From: Bacillus sp. NTK071
GTDB lineage: Bacteria > Bacillota > Bacilli > Bacillales > Guptibacillaceae
Direction of reading: 5' to 3'
Length of the DNA: 64,000 nt
Assembly: GCF_017303315.1 (NCBI RefSeq)
Contig: NZ_JAFKOI010000004.1
Coordinates: forward strand, 62,001 to 126,000
Below are positions 8,707-16,313 of the stretch, piece after piece. The first letter of the stretch is position 1; every line of letters starts with the position of its first letter. A program made the translations under genes and the position numbers. Below the pieces are notes generated by a model. That model did not search any database, had not been told where the DNA came from, and saw only the letters and a list, made by a program, of their open reading frames with translations.

Positions 8707-9009
8707 TTATCGAACCTTAATGCTATCATGAAGCATTTCATAAATCATTTTCACCTTCAGCAACTTCATTTGATTTTCCTCAAACCGCTGCACTAGCGCC
8801 TTATTCGCCTGACCATCAAAGTTATGCTCAATCTGATTAACGATTGCTTTGTGTCGCTCACTAAGAGAGCCTACTGCATAGCAATGTTCAAGATGAGAGG
8901 TTAAGAGATTAGCCTCAGATTCTAAGTCGTTCTTGATCTGAGATCTTAGATCATCCTTTTGGCGCTGTCTTTCCCAGTAATCGTTCCACCAGTCAAAATC
9001 AAAGTCCAT
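8707..9009 (-). CDS. small helical protein, probable type VII secretion partner of the toxin (TlaA-like)
   Basis: This encodes a 100-residue, highly charged, predicted all-helical protein with no signal peptide or membrane segment. It starts MDFDFDWWNDYWERQRQKDD and is rich in Glu, Lys, Leu and Gln throughout. It begins 18 bp after the end of the toxin's C-terminal fragment, so the two are co-transcribed. Staphylococcal TslA needs two small helical partners (TlaA1 and TlaA2) that stack on its C-terminal domain. Size and position fit such a role, but only one candidate is visible here. Function is inferred from context rather than from sequence identity. Confidence 0.55.
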   Translation of the reverse strand: MDFDFDWWNDYWERQRQKDDLRSQIKNDLESEANLLTSHLEHCYAVGSLSERHKAIVNQIEHNFDGQANKALVQRFEENQMKLLKVKMIYEMLHDSIKVR

Positions 9010-9027
9010 TTCGTCACCTGCTTTATA

Positions 9028-9681
9028 TTATGATTCGTACCGTAGCCACTGTGCTAGTAATTGATCAGCTCGCATCAAGTCATCGCTCATTCGCTTCATA
9101 TTGTAAGCAATATCCGCTGTATCCTGATGCGTATCACCAAGAGATGCCATTAAGCTATCGAACATCTGGATATCAAATAGCATGGGTACACCGTCTAACG
9201 GAGATTTTGTAAACTCATGAAAATACCCTTCCACATCAGCTGTATTTAATTTATCGAACCGACCACTGCCGACAGCATTGATGTATTTGCGTTTGATATC
9301 TCGCATCGAATTCATATACATATCCAGGAAATCTAAGAGCGCCTGTTTCGTTGCTTCAAGTTGCTCCTCGCTTTGCTTCATTTCTTGCACATACATTTCC
9401 ATTAAGCTTTCTTGAATTTGGATGTGGAAGTCAGAGACACCGCTGTTTTTAAGAGCGAGTGGAGATAGGGTGAGCTTTCCTTGAATGTTTTCGTCGAAGA
9501 GAGATTGTGGAAGGAAATATCCTTCCTCGTCATACATACTACCAGAACGATAGTTTTTAATACCGTGAGTTTCAAGCCAAGGCATACTACTCTCAGCAGG
9601 ATCACCCATATAATAAACCGATCCCACAGACTTATCGTAAAATGTTCCAACCGCGTCATCAGGGTACGTATAGCTGATCAC
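9028..9681 (-). CDS. C-terminal part of frameshifted TslA-like lipase toxin (helical targeting domain)
   Basis: This 217-codon frame is the 3' half of the gene beginning at 10432. The GTG at 9681 has no ribosome binding site. The frame is open further upstream, through PEQQQRAINGEFKDN, to the point where the lipase frame stops, so one nucleotide shift near 9725 joins the two. The first ~60 residues complete the lipase: YTYPDDAVG and ETHGIKNY are candidates for the Asp and His of the triad. From ~residue 80 on the protein is a long helical region (QESLMEMYVQEMKQSEEQ onward), which matches the C-terminal secretion domain of reverse-organised type VII substrates. Confidence 0.65.
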   Translation of the reverse strand: MISYTYPDDAVGTFYDKSVGSVYYMGDPAESSMPWLETHGIKNYRSGSMYDEEGYFLPQSLFDENIQGKLTLSPLALKNSGVSDFHIQIQESLMEMYVQEMKQSEEQLEATKQALLDFLDMYMNSMRDIKRKYINAVGSGRFDKLNTADVEGYFHEFTKSPLDGVPMLFDIQMFDSLMASLGDTHQDTADIAYNMKRMSDDLMRADQLLAQWLRYES

Positions 9682-9721
9682 ATTATCTTTGAATTCACCA
9701 TTAATGGCTCTTTGCTGTTGT

Positions 9722-10432
9722 TCAGGTTAATAGCGAATAGATGTCCGCCGCTGCAAAAGTAACCGCATTTGAATCATTGGTTACTGCAAAATATTGCGCT
9801 AACCCTCCACCTAGAGAATGACCAACAAAATTAATGTTTTTCGCTCCGAATTTTTTTACATAGTGATCGACTTTCTCTTTCGCTTCTGTGAACTGATTTT
9901 GATGAACATATGTAATTGTACCCGCTTTTGAATCCAATTCAGCACTACCACTTGTTAGACTCGCATCCTGAGAAGGGGTTCCTAAATAGGCTGTTGTCCC
10001 ATATTTCTTTTTGGTATAATTAGAATCGCCAAGGACGATTCCTTCTAGGTCTTCTGTGACATCTTTATCCGATTCAACTATGTCAGTATTATTCACTGTA
10101 TTTTTCTCATATACGAGATTTCCATTTTTGATGCTCGCAGTTCCTGAAGCTAACATTGCGTCTTGAGAAGGTGAGCCGACGTATTTGGTCTTAACTTCGG
10201 TTGTTACTGGAGTTGGCATTTCTGTGCCGCGAAAGCTGATGACGAGTTCGTCGGAAATAGGGTTTTGTAGTACATAGCCAAAGAGACCAGTTTCTTCGTT
10301 TTGAATTTTATCTATGACATGCCATGATTCTATTCGATTTGCATTGATGTTAACTTCTACTACTTCTAAATCATTTGAATATGTATCTTCAGAAATACGC
10401 ATAGCCGCTTTATCAATTATAGTAGTACCCAT
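9722..10432 (-). CDS. N-terminal lipase domain of frameshifted TslA-like toxin
   Basis: This encodes 236 residues of a class 3 lipase: FRGTEM near residue 68 and nucleophile elbow GHSLGGG at 204-210 (Ser206). It has no signal peptide. The ATG is preceded by AAGGGGG. The frame ends at a TGA after DIYSLLT, whereas a +1 shift continues into the helical domain at 9028-9681. The intact protein would be about 465 residues with the lipase first and the helical domain last, the order seen in TslA, a phospholipase secreted by the type VII system. Residues 84-112 and 149-177 are an internal duplication (GSPSQDAMLASGTA / GTPSQDASLTSGSA). As it stands the Ser is separated from the rest of the active site, so the product is probably inactive. 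Confidence 0.7.
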   Translation of the reverse strand: MGTTIIDKAAMRISEDTYSNDLEVVEVNINANRIESWHVIDKIQNEETGLFGYVLQNPISDELVISFRGTEMPTPVTTEVKTKYVGSPSQDAMLASGTASIKNGNLVYEKNTVNNTDIVESDKDVTEDLEGIVLGDSNYTKKKYGTTAYLGTPSQDASLTSGSAELDSKAGTITYVHQNQFTEAKEKVDHYVKKFGAKNINFVGHSLGGGLAQYFAVTNDSNAVTFAAADIYSLLT

Positions 10433-10471
10433 AACTAACCCCCTTAAATTCCTAGACTGAGGTGAATTTCA

Positions 10472-10810
10472 TTGAGAATACTCGTAATAATATCCATCGG
10501 AATTATTATACTATTAGGAGGATGTAATGTGAACGGTAATAATGACACCACTTACGATAAAGCTACCACAGAAGAAGCTATTACAACTGCTAAAAGTTAC
10601 ATGATAAACAACTTCTCAGTTGAAAATGTTGCCCTAGGAGAACCATACCAAACAGAAATGGGCGGAATGGCAATTGATGGTACCGTTAATAATGATGAGA
10701 AGTTTACGATTAATATCAATGAAGATTTTACAGTTGATGGGTTAGCAATAAGAAGCAAAAACTTTCCCCCTAGAAAAAAAGGCTGTGAAGAAAAAGTTTG
10801 TGAGTATTAA
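10472..10810 (+). CDS. immunity-like lipoprotein 2 (TilA/DUF1433-like)
   Basis: This encodes a 112-residue lipoprotein starting at TTG 10472 with CTGAGGTGA eight bases upstream. The signal peptide ends LLGGC, and the shared core EMGGMAIDGTVN and C-terminus KKGCEEKVCEY follow. The start lies only 39 bp from the start of the divergent toxin gene at 10432, so the two promoters must overlap or lie inside the opposing genes. It is the likely cognate immunity protein of that toxin, by analogy with TilA. Confidence 0.68.
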   Translation: MRILVIISIGIIILLGGCNVNGNNDTTYDKATTEEAITTAKSYMINNFSVENVALGEPYQTEMGGMAIDGTVNNDEKFTININEDFTVDGLAIRSKNFPPRKKGCEEKVCEY

Positions 10811-10881
10811 TGTGAAAACCCATCGGAATTTACAATGTTCATAACATACTAAAGGTCATGCATTCTGATAGTTAGTGTTCA

Positions 10882-11024
10882 CAATCATGGGGGACGGTTC
10901 TGCTGATTCATATTCTATTTAATAAAAGACCAGGCGAGCTAAATACTGATGTATATAGCCGACTGGTCTTTCTTATGCTCATAATGGTGGATTGAAAGAA
11001 TCATGAGAACCGTCTCTATGATTC
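10882..11024. repeat. palindromic element, copy 2
   Basis: Its arms are at 10882-10910 and 10998-11024, with the same inner hairpin as copy 1 (AAAGACCAG / CTGGTCTTT, about 10925-10971). It lies 72 bp after the stop of lipoprotein 2 and just upstream of lipoprotein 3. Confidence 0.8.
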
Positions 11025-11073
11025 TCATAATAATTCTCTCCCTTTTTAAAATCGAAAGTAAGGAGGTAATACT

Positions 11074-11412
11074 ATCTACAAATTCCTATTTTTACCCATA
11101 ATATTGATTATACTATTAGGAGGATGCAGTGTGAACTCACAAAGTGAAAACTTTGATGATGAAAAAAAGGAAAAAGCTAAAGAAGCAGTTAAGAGTTTCG
11201 TAGTTAGCAATTATAAGGATATTGACACTGTTGAAATAACCAAACTTCACCAAAGTGAAATGGGCGGACTAAATATTGAGGGTACTGTTAATCACGGGAG
11301 AGCTCAATTTAAAGCTGGAGTTAGAAATGATTTTTCTATCGGTAATTTAAGTGTAGGAGATGAATTTCCTGATATAAAAGAAGAGTGTAAAGAACGATTA
11401 TGTGCATATTAA
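11074..11412 (+). CDS. immunity-like lipoprotein 3, apparent ATC start
   Basis: This is a paralogue of the other three lipoproteins: lipobox LLGGC, core EMGGLNIEGTVN, C-terminus KEECKERLCAY. The first standard start in frame (TTG 11104) would leave only seven residues before the Cys, too short for a signal peptide. A strong AGGAGG at 11061-11066 points instead to an ATC codon at 11074, giving YKFLFLPIILIILLGGC and 112 residues. Either the gene uses a rare ATC start or its start codon has been lost by mutation. It has no toxin gene of its own nearby. Confidence 0.55.
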   Translation: MYKFLFLPIILIILLGGCSVNSQSENFDDEKKEKAKEAVKSFVVSNYKDIDTVEITKLHQSEMGGLNIEGTVNHGRAQFKAGVRNDFSIGNLSVGDEFPDIKEECKERLCAY

Positions 11413-11484
11413 TATGTATTGATCAAAAAAATGAGTGTCAAAAGAAAGTTTGCTAGAAACGTGTTGAGAAAGGAAAGAATTCTA

Positions 11485-11829
11485 TTGAGAAGATGGTTAA
11501 TCTCTTTGGCTTTATTACTTATCCTACTTGTTGGGTGTGGCGTAAACTCACCAGGTGAGAACGATGATGAAACGATCTCGAAAGCAAAAGATACGGCTGA
11601 AAGCTACCTGATTCATAATTACTCTGATATTCATCAGATCGAGTTTGATGAAGACTCAAGCAACCCCATGGGTGGTGTGATGGTTTCTGGGATCGTAAAC
11701 GGAAATGAGAAGGCAAACTTTTCGATTGACATAGAAGTGGAAAACAATTTCTATGTAGGAAGCATTGGAAAAGGCGAAGAATTTCCTGAACGAAAAAAAG
11801 AGTGCATTGAAAAAACATGTGACTATTAA
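11485..11829 (+). CDS. immunity-like lipoprotein 4
   Basis: This encodes a 114-residue paralogue starting at TTG 11485 after AAGGAAAG. An upstream in-frame start at 11419 would add a non-signal extension and is less likely. The lipobox is LLVGC, the core PMGGVMVSGIVN and the C-terminus KKECIEKTCDY. It is 72 bp downstream of lipoprotein 3 and probably transcribed with it. Orphan immunity genes of this kind often protect against toxins made by related strains. Confidence 0.65.
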   Translation: MRRWLISLALLLILLVGCGVNSPGENDDETISKAKDTAESYLIHNYSDIHQIEFDEDSSNPMGGVMVSGIVNGNEKANFSIDIEVENNFYVGSIGKGEEFPERKKECIEKTCDY

Positions 11830-11843
11830 ATTACGAATCATCG

Positions 11844-11872
11844 GAATCATCGGGGACGGTTCGAGACCAGTG
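11844..11872. repeat. left-arm fragment of the palindromic element
   Basis: The stretch GAATCATCGGGGACGGTTC directly follows lipoprotein 4 and matches only the left outer arm of the element. The following ~140 bp differ until the full copy at 12013. Confidence 0.6.
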
Positions 11873-12012
11873 AAAGAGTAGTCACTTTCTTAAAATGAGC
11901 TTTTTAAGGGGTACTAAAATGCCTCGCCGTATATTAAACGAGCCTTAAAAGCTATTCTAGAGACTCGTTTTTCTCCATTGTTTTTCATTGTAAAAAAAGT
12001 TGGACTTTACAC

Positions 12013-12168
12013 CAGTCTCGGACGGTTCTGGTGATTCATTTTCTATTTAATAAAAGAAAAGACCAGGCGAGCTAAATACTGATGTATATAGCCGACTGGT
12101 CTTTTTCATACTCATTTGGATGGGTTGAAAGAATATTGAAAGAATCATGAGAACCGTCTCTATGATTC
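12013..12168. repeat. palindromic element, copy 3
   Basis: Outer arms are near 12013-12038 and at 12142-12168, with the inner hairpin AAAGACCAG...CTGGTCTTT at about 12057-12104. It again lies downstream of a lipoprotein gene (number 4). The left arm is less well preserved than in copies 1 and 2. Confidence 0.75.
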
Positions 12169-12179
12169 TCCTAAAATTA

Positions 12180-12446
12180 TCAGTGAAAAGAGCCTAAAAA
12201 GTAATTGATGAAAATAAAGACGATTGAAATGAATCCAAGTGAGGTCAATGTCACCAATACGATCTTTCTTTTTTCCTTATAGGATAGATGAACAATAACG
12301 AAATAGATTGGAGTGACGACTAGAATAAAAAGAATTCCTCCAACTATATCTTTTGTTACATAAACCACTGGGTCTTCATTAATGATGGCATAAATAATAA
12401 AGTGCAAAAGCCATGATCCTAGCATTGTATAACCTAATATATGCAT
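12180..12446 (-). CDS. small membrane protein, unknown
   Basis: This encodes 88 residues with three hydrophobic segments (near 3-20, 35-52 and 65-85) and a basic loop (SYKEKRKI). The ribosome binding site is weak. No family is recognised. Confidence 0.5.
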   Translation of the reverse strand: MHILGYTMLGSWLLHFIIYAIINEDPVVYVTKDIVGGILFILVVTPIYFVIVHLSYKEKRKIVLVTLTSLGFISIVFIFINYFLGSFH

Positions 12447-12749
12447 GATTTTTTTAGAGTCGATACGCTTGCATCCTTTTTAATTCAAATTATGTAAAAA
12501 AACTATATTAACTATCCTATTAGTGAAATACTCTTTGTGGTCTCCTCTCAAACATTAACATAATTAACCAGCTTGAACTCGCTGAATTCATAGGAGAATT
12601 GGCATAAATCTATCGCTCGACCCCTATCTTATACGCACTATTTTCACGCAATCAACCATCTCTCTATTTCCAAACTCACACAAAACAAGCTTAATCCTCA
12701 CTCAATTCGGGTAACAATAGCAATAGTAATTAATTGAGGAGGTTACATT
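12447..12749. other. intergenic, no gene seen
   Basis: I see no credible coding frame, hairpin or repeat here. It separates two divergent small genes and should hold their promoters. Confidence 0.5.
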
Positions 12750-12992
12750 ATGGATGCTCATGAACGAGTTCAAGAATGGATTCACTCAACATTTGATACC
12801 AAAGACGTTACAGTTCAACATGATGATTCGTTACCTTATGGGCAGCGTGTGTTGTCGGAACGTGATGATGATTATGCGATCGTCTTCTTTGATGAATCGT
12901 CCGATCAGGTTTTATGTTCTTTCAAAGAGTTAAATCATCTTTTTTTCCGCGTAGACCCTATCGTTGAATTTGCGGAAAGGCACTGCCAATGA
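12750..12992 (+). CDS. hypothetical small acidic protein
   Basis: This encodes 80 residues with GAGGAGG ahead of the ATG. It is soluble and acidic (SERDDDYAIVFFDESSDQVL), with no signal or membrane segment. No family is recognised. The downstream region to 13220 holds a loose inverted repeat (GCTATCCTTTTC / GAAAAGGATAGC, about 13024-13101). Confidence 0.6.
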   Translation: MDAHERVQEWIHSTFDTKDVTVQHDDSLPYGQRVLSERDDDYAIVFFDESSDQVLCSFKELNHLFFRVDPIVEFAERHCQ

Positions 12993-13222
12993 AGTGTTCC
13001 AAGAGAGACAGAACAATCATATAGCTATCCTTTTCTGATCTACTACTCTATTTATCAAAGACTGATTGATAGTAATTCAATTAAGATGGAAAAGGATAGC
13101 TTACTTGTTTCTTTCCATCATGAAGGCGAATCGGCCTTTTACCGTTTGTGTATACATACTACTATCCCTTACCGTTAACAAACCACATATGTATCACTTC
13201 TCCAGATTGGGACCGTAATTGC

Positions 13223-13417
13223 TCAGGTCGCAATCTTACACGCACTTTCCTCCGAATCAATTAAAGTAAATCCATCATGTTGTGTGCTCCAAAACTCACT
13301 TCCGTATTCTTCCATCCAATAACTAACTTCAGTGGTAAATAAGCCATCTCTTCTTTTGATGATCTGCGCTTTATATTTCTTGCTTGGTGAGAATATTTCA
13401 TTGATTACTTCTGCCAT
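13223..13417 (-). CDS. hypothetical small protein
   Basis: This encodes 64 residues starting MAEVINEIFSPSKKYKAQI. The ATG at 13417 is preferred over one at 13450 because AAAGGAGAGG lies about 12 bases upstream of it and nothing precedes the earlier one. The pattern of a short beta-rich repeat (KYKAQIIKRRDGLFTTEVSY) is like small Bacillus proteins of unknown function. Confidence 0.5.
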   Translation of the reverse strand: MAEVINEIFSPSKKYKAQIIKRRDGLFTTEVSYWMEEYGSEFWSTQHDGFTLIDSEESACKIAT

Positions 13418-13583
13418 TGTTTCATCAACCTCTCCTTTATTAAGCCGCATTCCAATGCAACATAGATCCTTTTTTATGTAACTTACCGTTTCAGAACAAC
13501 GCCTTATCTTCCTTCTAATGACATCCAGCTTTTCCAGTTCTATACTAACCTTAAGAAAGCCACACAGTAAAGGAGGAAGATAA

Positions 13584-13670
13584 GTGAAAGTCTCACTCGA
13601 CGTCGACTTTTACCTGTACTTCAAAAATGAATCGAAAAAAATGAACGAAGACCTACAGCATATTAAATAA
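13584..13670 (+). CDS. 28-residue small ORF with a perfect ribosome binding site
   Basis: GTG at 13584 follows AAAGGAGGAAGATAA. The product is VKVSLDVDFYLYFKNESKKM followed by NEDLQHIK. It is followed 14 bp later by a strong terminator at 13684. This transcription-unit-like layout argues for a real small protein or peptide, or the surviving 5' end of a longer gene. Confidence 0.4.
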   Translation: MKVSLDVDFYLYFKNESKKMNEDLQHIK

Positions 13671-13683
13671 GACGCTACTATAT

Positions 13684-13718
13684 GAACAAAGGGGTCTGGC
13701 ACGTGCCAGACCCCTTTG
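13684..13718. terminator. strong terminator palindrome
   Basis: This is a near-perfect palindrome, CAAAGGGGTCTGGCAC paired with GTGCCAGACCCCTTTG. A related hairpin lies at 28284-28317. Confidence 0.8.
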
Positions 13719-13748
13719 TTGATTTGCACTATACAAATTGAATGATCA

Positions 13749-13859
13749 TCACTTATCTTTGTTTACATTCTTTCTAAGTAAATAAAGCCACATAGCACAA
13801 TAGAAAATGATCGCTAATAGTAGAAAAACTGGTACGGATAAAACATCTCGAATAACCAT
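13749..13859 (-). CDS. 36-residue single-span membrane peptide
   Basis: ATG at 13859 is preceded by AAAGGGG about 11 bases upstream. The product MVIRDVLSVPVFLLLAIIFY continues to a basic end, LRKNVNKDK. It has one transmembrane segment with a positive C-terminus. It begins 19 bp downstream of the membrane protein at 13879 and is likely co-transcribed with it. Confidence 0.45.
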   Translation of the reverse strand: MVIRDVLSVPVFLLLAIIFYCAMWLYLLRKNVNKDK

Positions 13860-13878
13860 AAAGTATCTAACCCCTTTA

Positions 13879-14394
13879 TTATTTTAGACTGTCTAATGGG
13901 AAGGGAAAAAAGATGTAAAACAAGATAGCTATTAGAATAGAGATGATGATTGCTCTTACTGGATTTCTATAATGAATATAAATCACAATAAACAAGAGAA
14001 GATTTAACGGAATGTTAAGCCAACCGTTCCATCCATTATCATATACGTACAAACCCTTATAGGCGAAAAGGGTAATTAGAGCTGTATAAAATCCTGCCCA
14101 TATCCCTATGTAACTCAACTGCTTTATTCTAGTTTCTGGGAAACGCTGCAAATAGATGATAAGACCTACTGGGCAGATAAAAAAAGTAAATGCCATATTA
14201 ATAATAGAATGGTTCAACCATTCTGCCGTAACCCCTCTAAATGCCCATAAGGTATGGTTATAGTAGAGGAAATTATATGTAAGATTCCCACCTATGAAAA
14301 AGAGAATAGTGGAATACTGTTTCTTCCATTGTGACCAGTCTATAAATTTATAAGCAAAAAAGATCCAAACAACGATCACGAATAATAAATACAT
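13879..14394 (-). CDS. CBO0543-type membrane protein
   Basis: This encodes 171 residues with five or six hydrophobic segments, starting MYLLFVIVVWIFFAYKFIDW with GGTGGAG upstream. Tryptophan- and tyrosine-rich loops (NHTLWAFRG, NGWNGWLNIP) match the CBO0543 family found in many spore formers. Its function is unknown. A decayed duplicate of its central part lies at 2893-3075. Confidence 0.65.
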   Translation of the reverse strand: MYLLFVIVVWIFFAYKFIDWSQWKKQYSTILFFIGGNLTYNFLYYNHTLWAFRGVTAEWLNHSIINMAFTFFICPVGLIIYLQRFPETRIKQLSYIGIWAGFYTALITLFAYKGLYVYDNGWNGWLNIPLNLLLFIVIYIHYRNPVRAIIISILIAILFYIFFPFPLDSLK

Positions 14395-14618
14395 AGTTGC
14401 TCCACCTCAATTGGATTAAGTACTAGCATTATAGACGCCTCTTGAATTTTCTATACTCTATGAAAGTCTATTTGCTCGTCGTTTACCCGTGTTATGAGCT
14501 CTTCTGAAAGAAGTAAGAGGAATAATAGATATCTGACATGAGAGATCGGTACAATATCTATGTTTAATTGATTCATTTCTCATTTCGAATCTACCCTTAA
14601 ACCATATGGAGGAAAGAT

Positions 14619-14725
14619 ATGTTTACAATTAAGCCGTTAGAATGGGGTGTGTATTAGCAGAAGAAATGAATGAAGACTTTTACCTTCGTGAACCACGTTA
14701 CATTCAGTTGGAAGTTACTTTGTAA
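14619..14725 (+). pseudogene. frameshifted short gene remnant
   Basis: An ATG behind GGAGG encodes MFTIKPLEWG before a stop. The +1 frame then continues as AEEMNEDFYLREPRYIQLEV up to TAA at 14723. A terminator follows at once. The two parts look like the ends of a gene that has lost its middle. Confidence 0.3.
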
Positions 14726-14730
14726 TTTAA

Positions 14731-14765
14731 GAAAGAGGATCAGGTACGTTCCTGGCCCTCTTTTT
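14731..14765. terminator. terminator
   Basis: AAAGAGGATCAGG and CCTGGCCCTCTTT pair, followed by T residues. It lies between the remnant at 14619 and the convergent gene at 14773. Confidence 0.65.
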
Positions 14766-14772
14766 CGATATG

Positions 14773-15003
14773 CTAATTTAATAATACCCCTTCCATTGAT
14801 ACAAACAATATTAATAGGAAAGCACCTACTAATAACAACCCCTTCGTTTTTCGTTCTTTTTGAAATTCTTCTATTCCCATGACCAGCATCAGTATACTTA
14901 AGAAAAACATCATAAGAGGCAAAAGATCACCATGTTTTGTAATTAGTACATAAACACTTATTGAAAAAGTTATAATCGATAAAACCATGCGTAATACCTT
15001 CAA
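14773..15003 (-). CDS. small membrane protein, DUF3953/YczI-like
   Basis: This encodes 76 residues from a TTG at 15003 with AGGAAGGG about eight bases upstream. Three hydrophobic segments and the central LLPLMMFFLSILMLVMGIEE followed by QKERK match my memory of the DUF3953 (YczI-type) family of Bacillus. An in-frame start at 15063 would add a basic, non-hydrophobic leader without its own ribosome binding site. Confidence 0.55.
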   Translation of the reverse strand: MKVLRMVLSIITFSISVYVLITKHGDLLPLMMFFLSILMLVMGIEEFQKERKTKGLLLVGAFLLILFVSMEGVLLN

Positions 15004-15102
15004 TGAAACCCTTCCTTTCTTCAAACATTTAAATACCAATTCTTTCAAAGCTCTCGCGCCCATAGGGTTGCTCGCCTGGCCTTATGTTACTTAATGAGTT
15101 GC

Positions 15103-15136
15103 AGGACTGAATCACGAGAACCGCTCCCAACGACTC
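15103..15136. repeat. right-arm remnant of the palindromic element
   Basis: GAATCACGAGAACCGCTCCC resembles the right outer arm of the elements at 644, 10882 and 12013. A degenerate GCTCGCCTGG piece of the inner hairpin lies just to the left (about 15070). Confidence 0.45.
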
Positions 15137-15142
15137 AAAAAA

Positions 15143-15193
15143 AGTGCCTGTCCCTAACATGCTACTAATGTAGCATGTTTATGGCCAGGCACT
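15143..15193. terminator. long hairpin, possible terminator
   Basis: AGTGCCTG pairs with CAGGCACT and, inside, ACATGCTAC pairs with GTAGCATGT. It lies between genes transcribed in the same direction and could end the SDR transcript at 15253. Confidence 0.55.
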
Positions 15194-15252
15194 GATTGAG
15201 TTTATTCACAAAATGTATCTTTTACTGTTTTTAATTGATGATAGTAGTGAGA

Positions 15253-16038
15253 TTAAATTTCCATCTCCCAACGCTCTTGTTGCGTTTTCTTCAACTGCTC
15301 TTCTGTTTCCTTCGGATGAACCGTACGGAATTTATGATGATCCGCAGGAATAATTTCAATCATTTTGTTAATCATATCCTCTGGATCAAACAAATCATTT
15401 AACCCTGCATCCTGCTTCTCCATTTCTTCTTTTGGTGTAAAGTTCTTCTCTTCATCGAACCATTTCCACTTTTCTTCTGCACTTCGTTTATTGAAGCCAG
15501 TATCATATGCACCAGGGTTAATGGTCGCCACTTGCACACCAAATTCCTTCAGCTCTCCTTGCATTGTCTGCGCAATGCCTTCAAGCGCATGTTTCGTCGC
15601 CGTGTACGGTCCAACGAACGGCGTTGCTGAAATACCTGCCATCGAGCTCATAAAGACAATCTTCCCACTACGTTTCTCCACAAATTTCTGCGCAGCGATC
15701 TGGGCTGTTTCAAGTGTTGCAAACACATTCACTTCGAATAAAGCGCGAATGCGGTCCATCGGCACTTCACTAAGTGGTCCACCTTCATTAAGAGCAGCAT
15801 TTGCTACAAAAATATCAAAATCATATTTTCTAATCTGCTCTCGGTCTCGCTCATTCGTAATATCGAGCTTGAAAACTTCTATGTCCAAGTCCTGCTCACG
15901 AGCTTCTCTCAGCAAATCAGTTTTTTGTGACGTTAATTCGGTCGTCGCAATAATCTTATGTCCTTTTTTCGCAAGACCAAGAGAAGCACCTCTCGCAAGT
16001 CCGCTTCCTGCACCTGTAATAAAAATCGTTTTACCCAT
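15253..16038 (-). CDS. short-chain dehydrogenase/reductase
   Basis: This encodes a 261-residue classical SDR oxidoreductase, soluble and NAD(P)-dependent. The cofactor loop TGAGSGLARG is near residues 9-18, NAA near 85, and the catalytic Ser (VFMSSMAG) precedes YTATK (~150-154). After PGAYDTGF the C-terminal extension (WKWFDEEKNF) may form the substrate pocket. ATG 16038 is chosen because GAGGAAATT lies upstream; an ATG at 16062 lacks a site. The substrate is unknown. Confidence 0.85.
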   Translation of the reverse strand: MGKTIFITGAGSGLARGASLGLAKKGHKIIATTELTSQKTDLLREAREQDLDIEVFKLDITNERDREQIRKYDFDIFVANAALNEGGPLSEVPMDRIRALFEVNVFATLETAQIAAQKFVEKRSGKIVFMSSMAGISATPFVGPYTATKHALEGIAQTMQGELKEFGVQVATINPGAYDTGFNKRSAEEKWKWFDEEKNFTPKEEMEKQDAGLNDLFDPEDMINKMIEIIPADHHKFRTVHPKETEEQLKKTQQERWEMEI

Positions 16039-16313
16039 TTGAATTTCCTCCAATCGATTCAATAGCTATGTAAGTTTCTTCCCAAGAGAATCGAATCTAA
16101 AACACAGAATGGAATTTATAGATTCTTACAAAAAATAATCAGAGGATAGAACCTGTTAGCTACAATTCAACTCATGATAACGTGTGTTTATAGTCGCTGC
16201 TTTTATTCGATGCTTTTTCATTTCGTTGACCATTTTTTCCGTATTCCGCTCTATTTTAATCGATCAACTCAAGATCTTAGGGGGGTGAACCTCCCATTAC
16301 AGAGGTTTACCAC

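Noticed and set aside
9402-9659. An 85-codon frame overlapping the toxin's C-terminal fragment
   Set aside because: It is a different frame of the same strand with no start signal. The helical frame at 9028-9681 is the coding one.
15365-16042. A 225-codon frame on the plus strand opposite the SDR gene
   Set aside because: It lies wholly antisense to a well-supported gene, its composition is Ser/Ala/Phe-rich as expected from the shadow frame, and it has no ribosome binding site.
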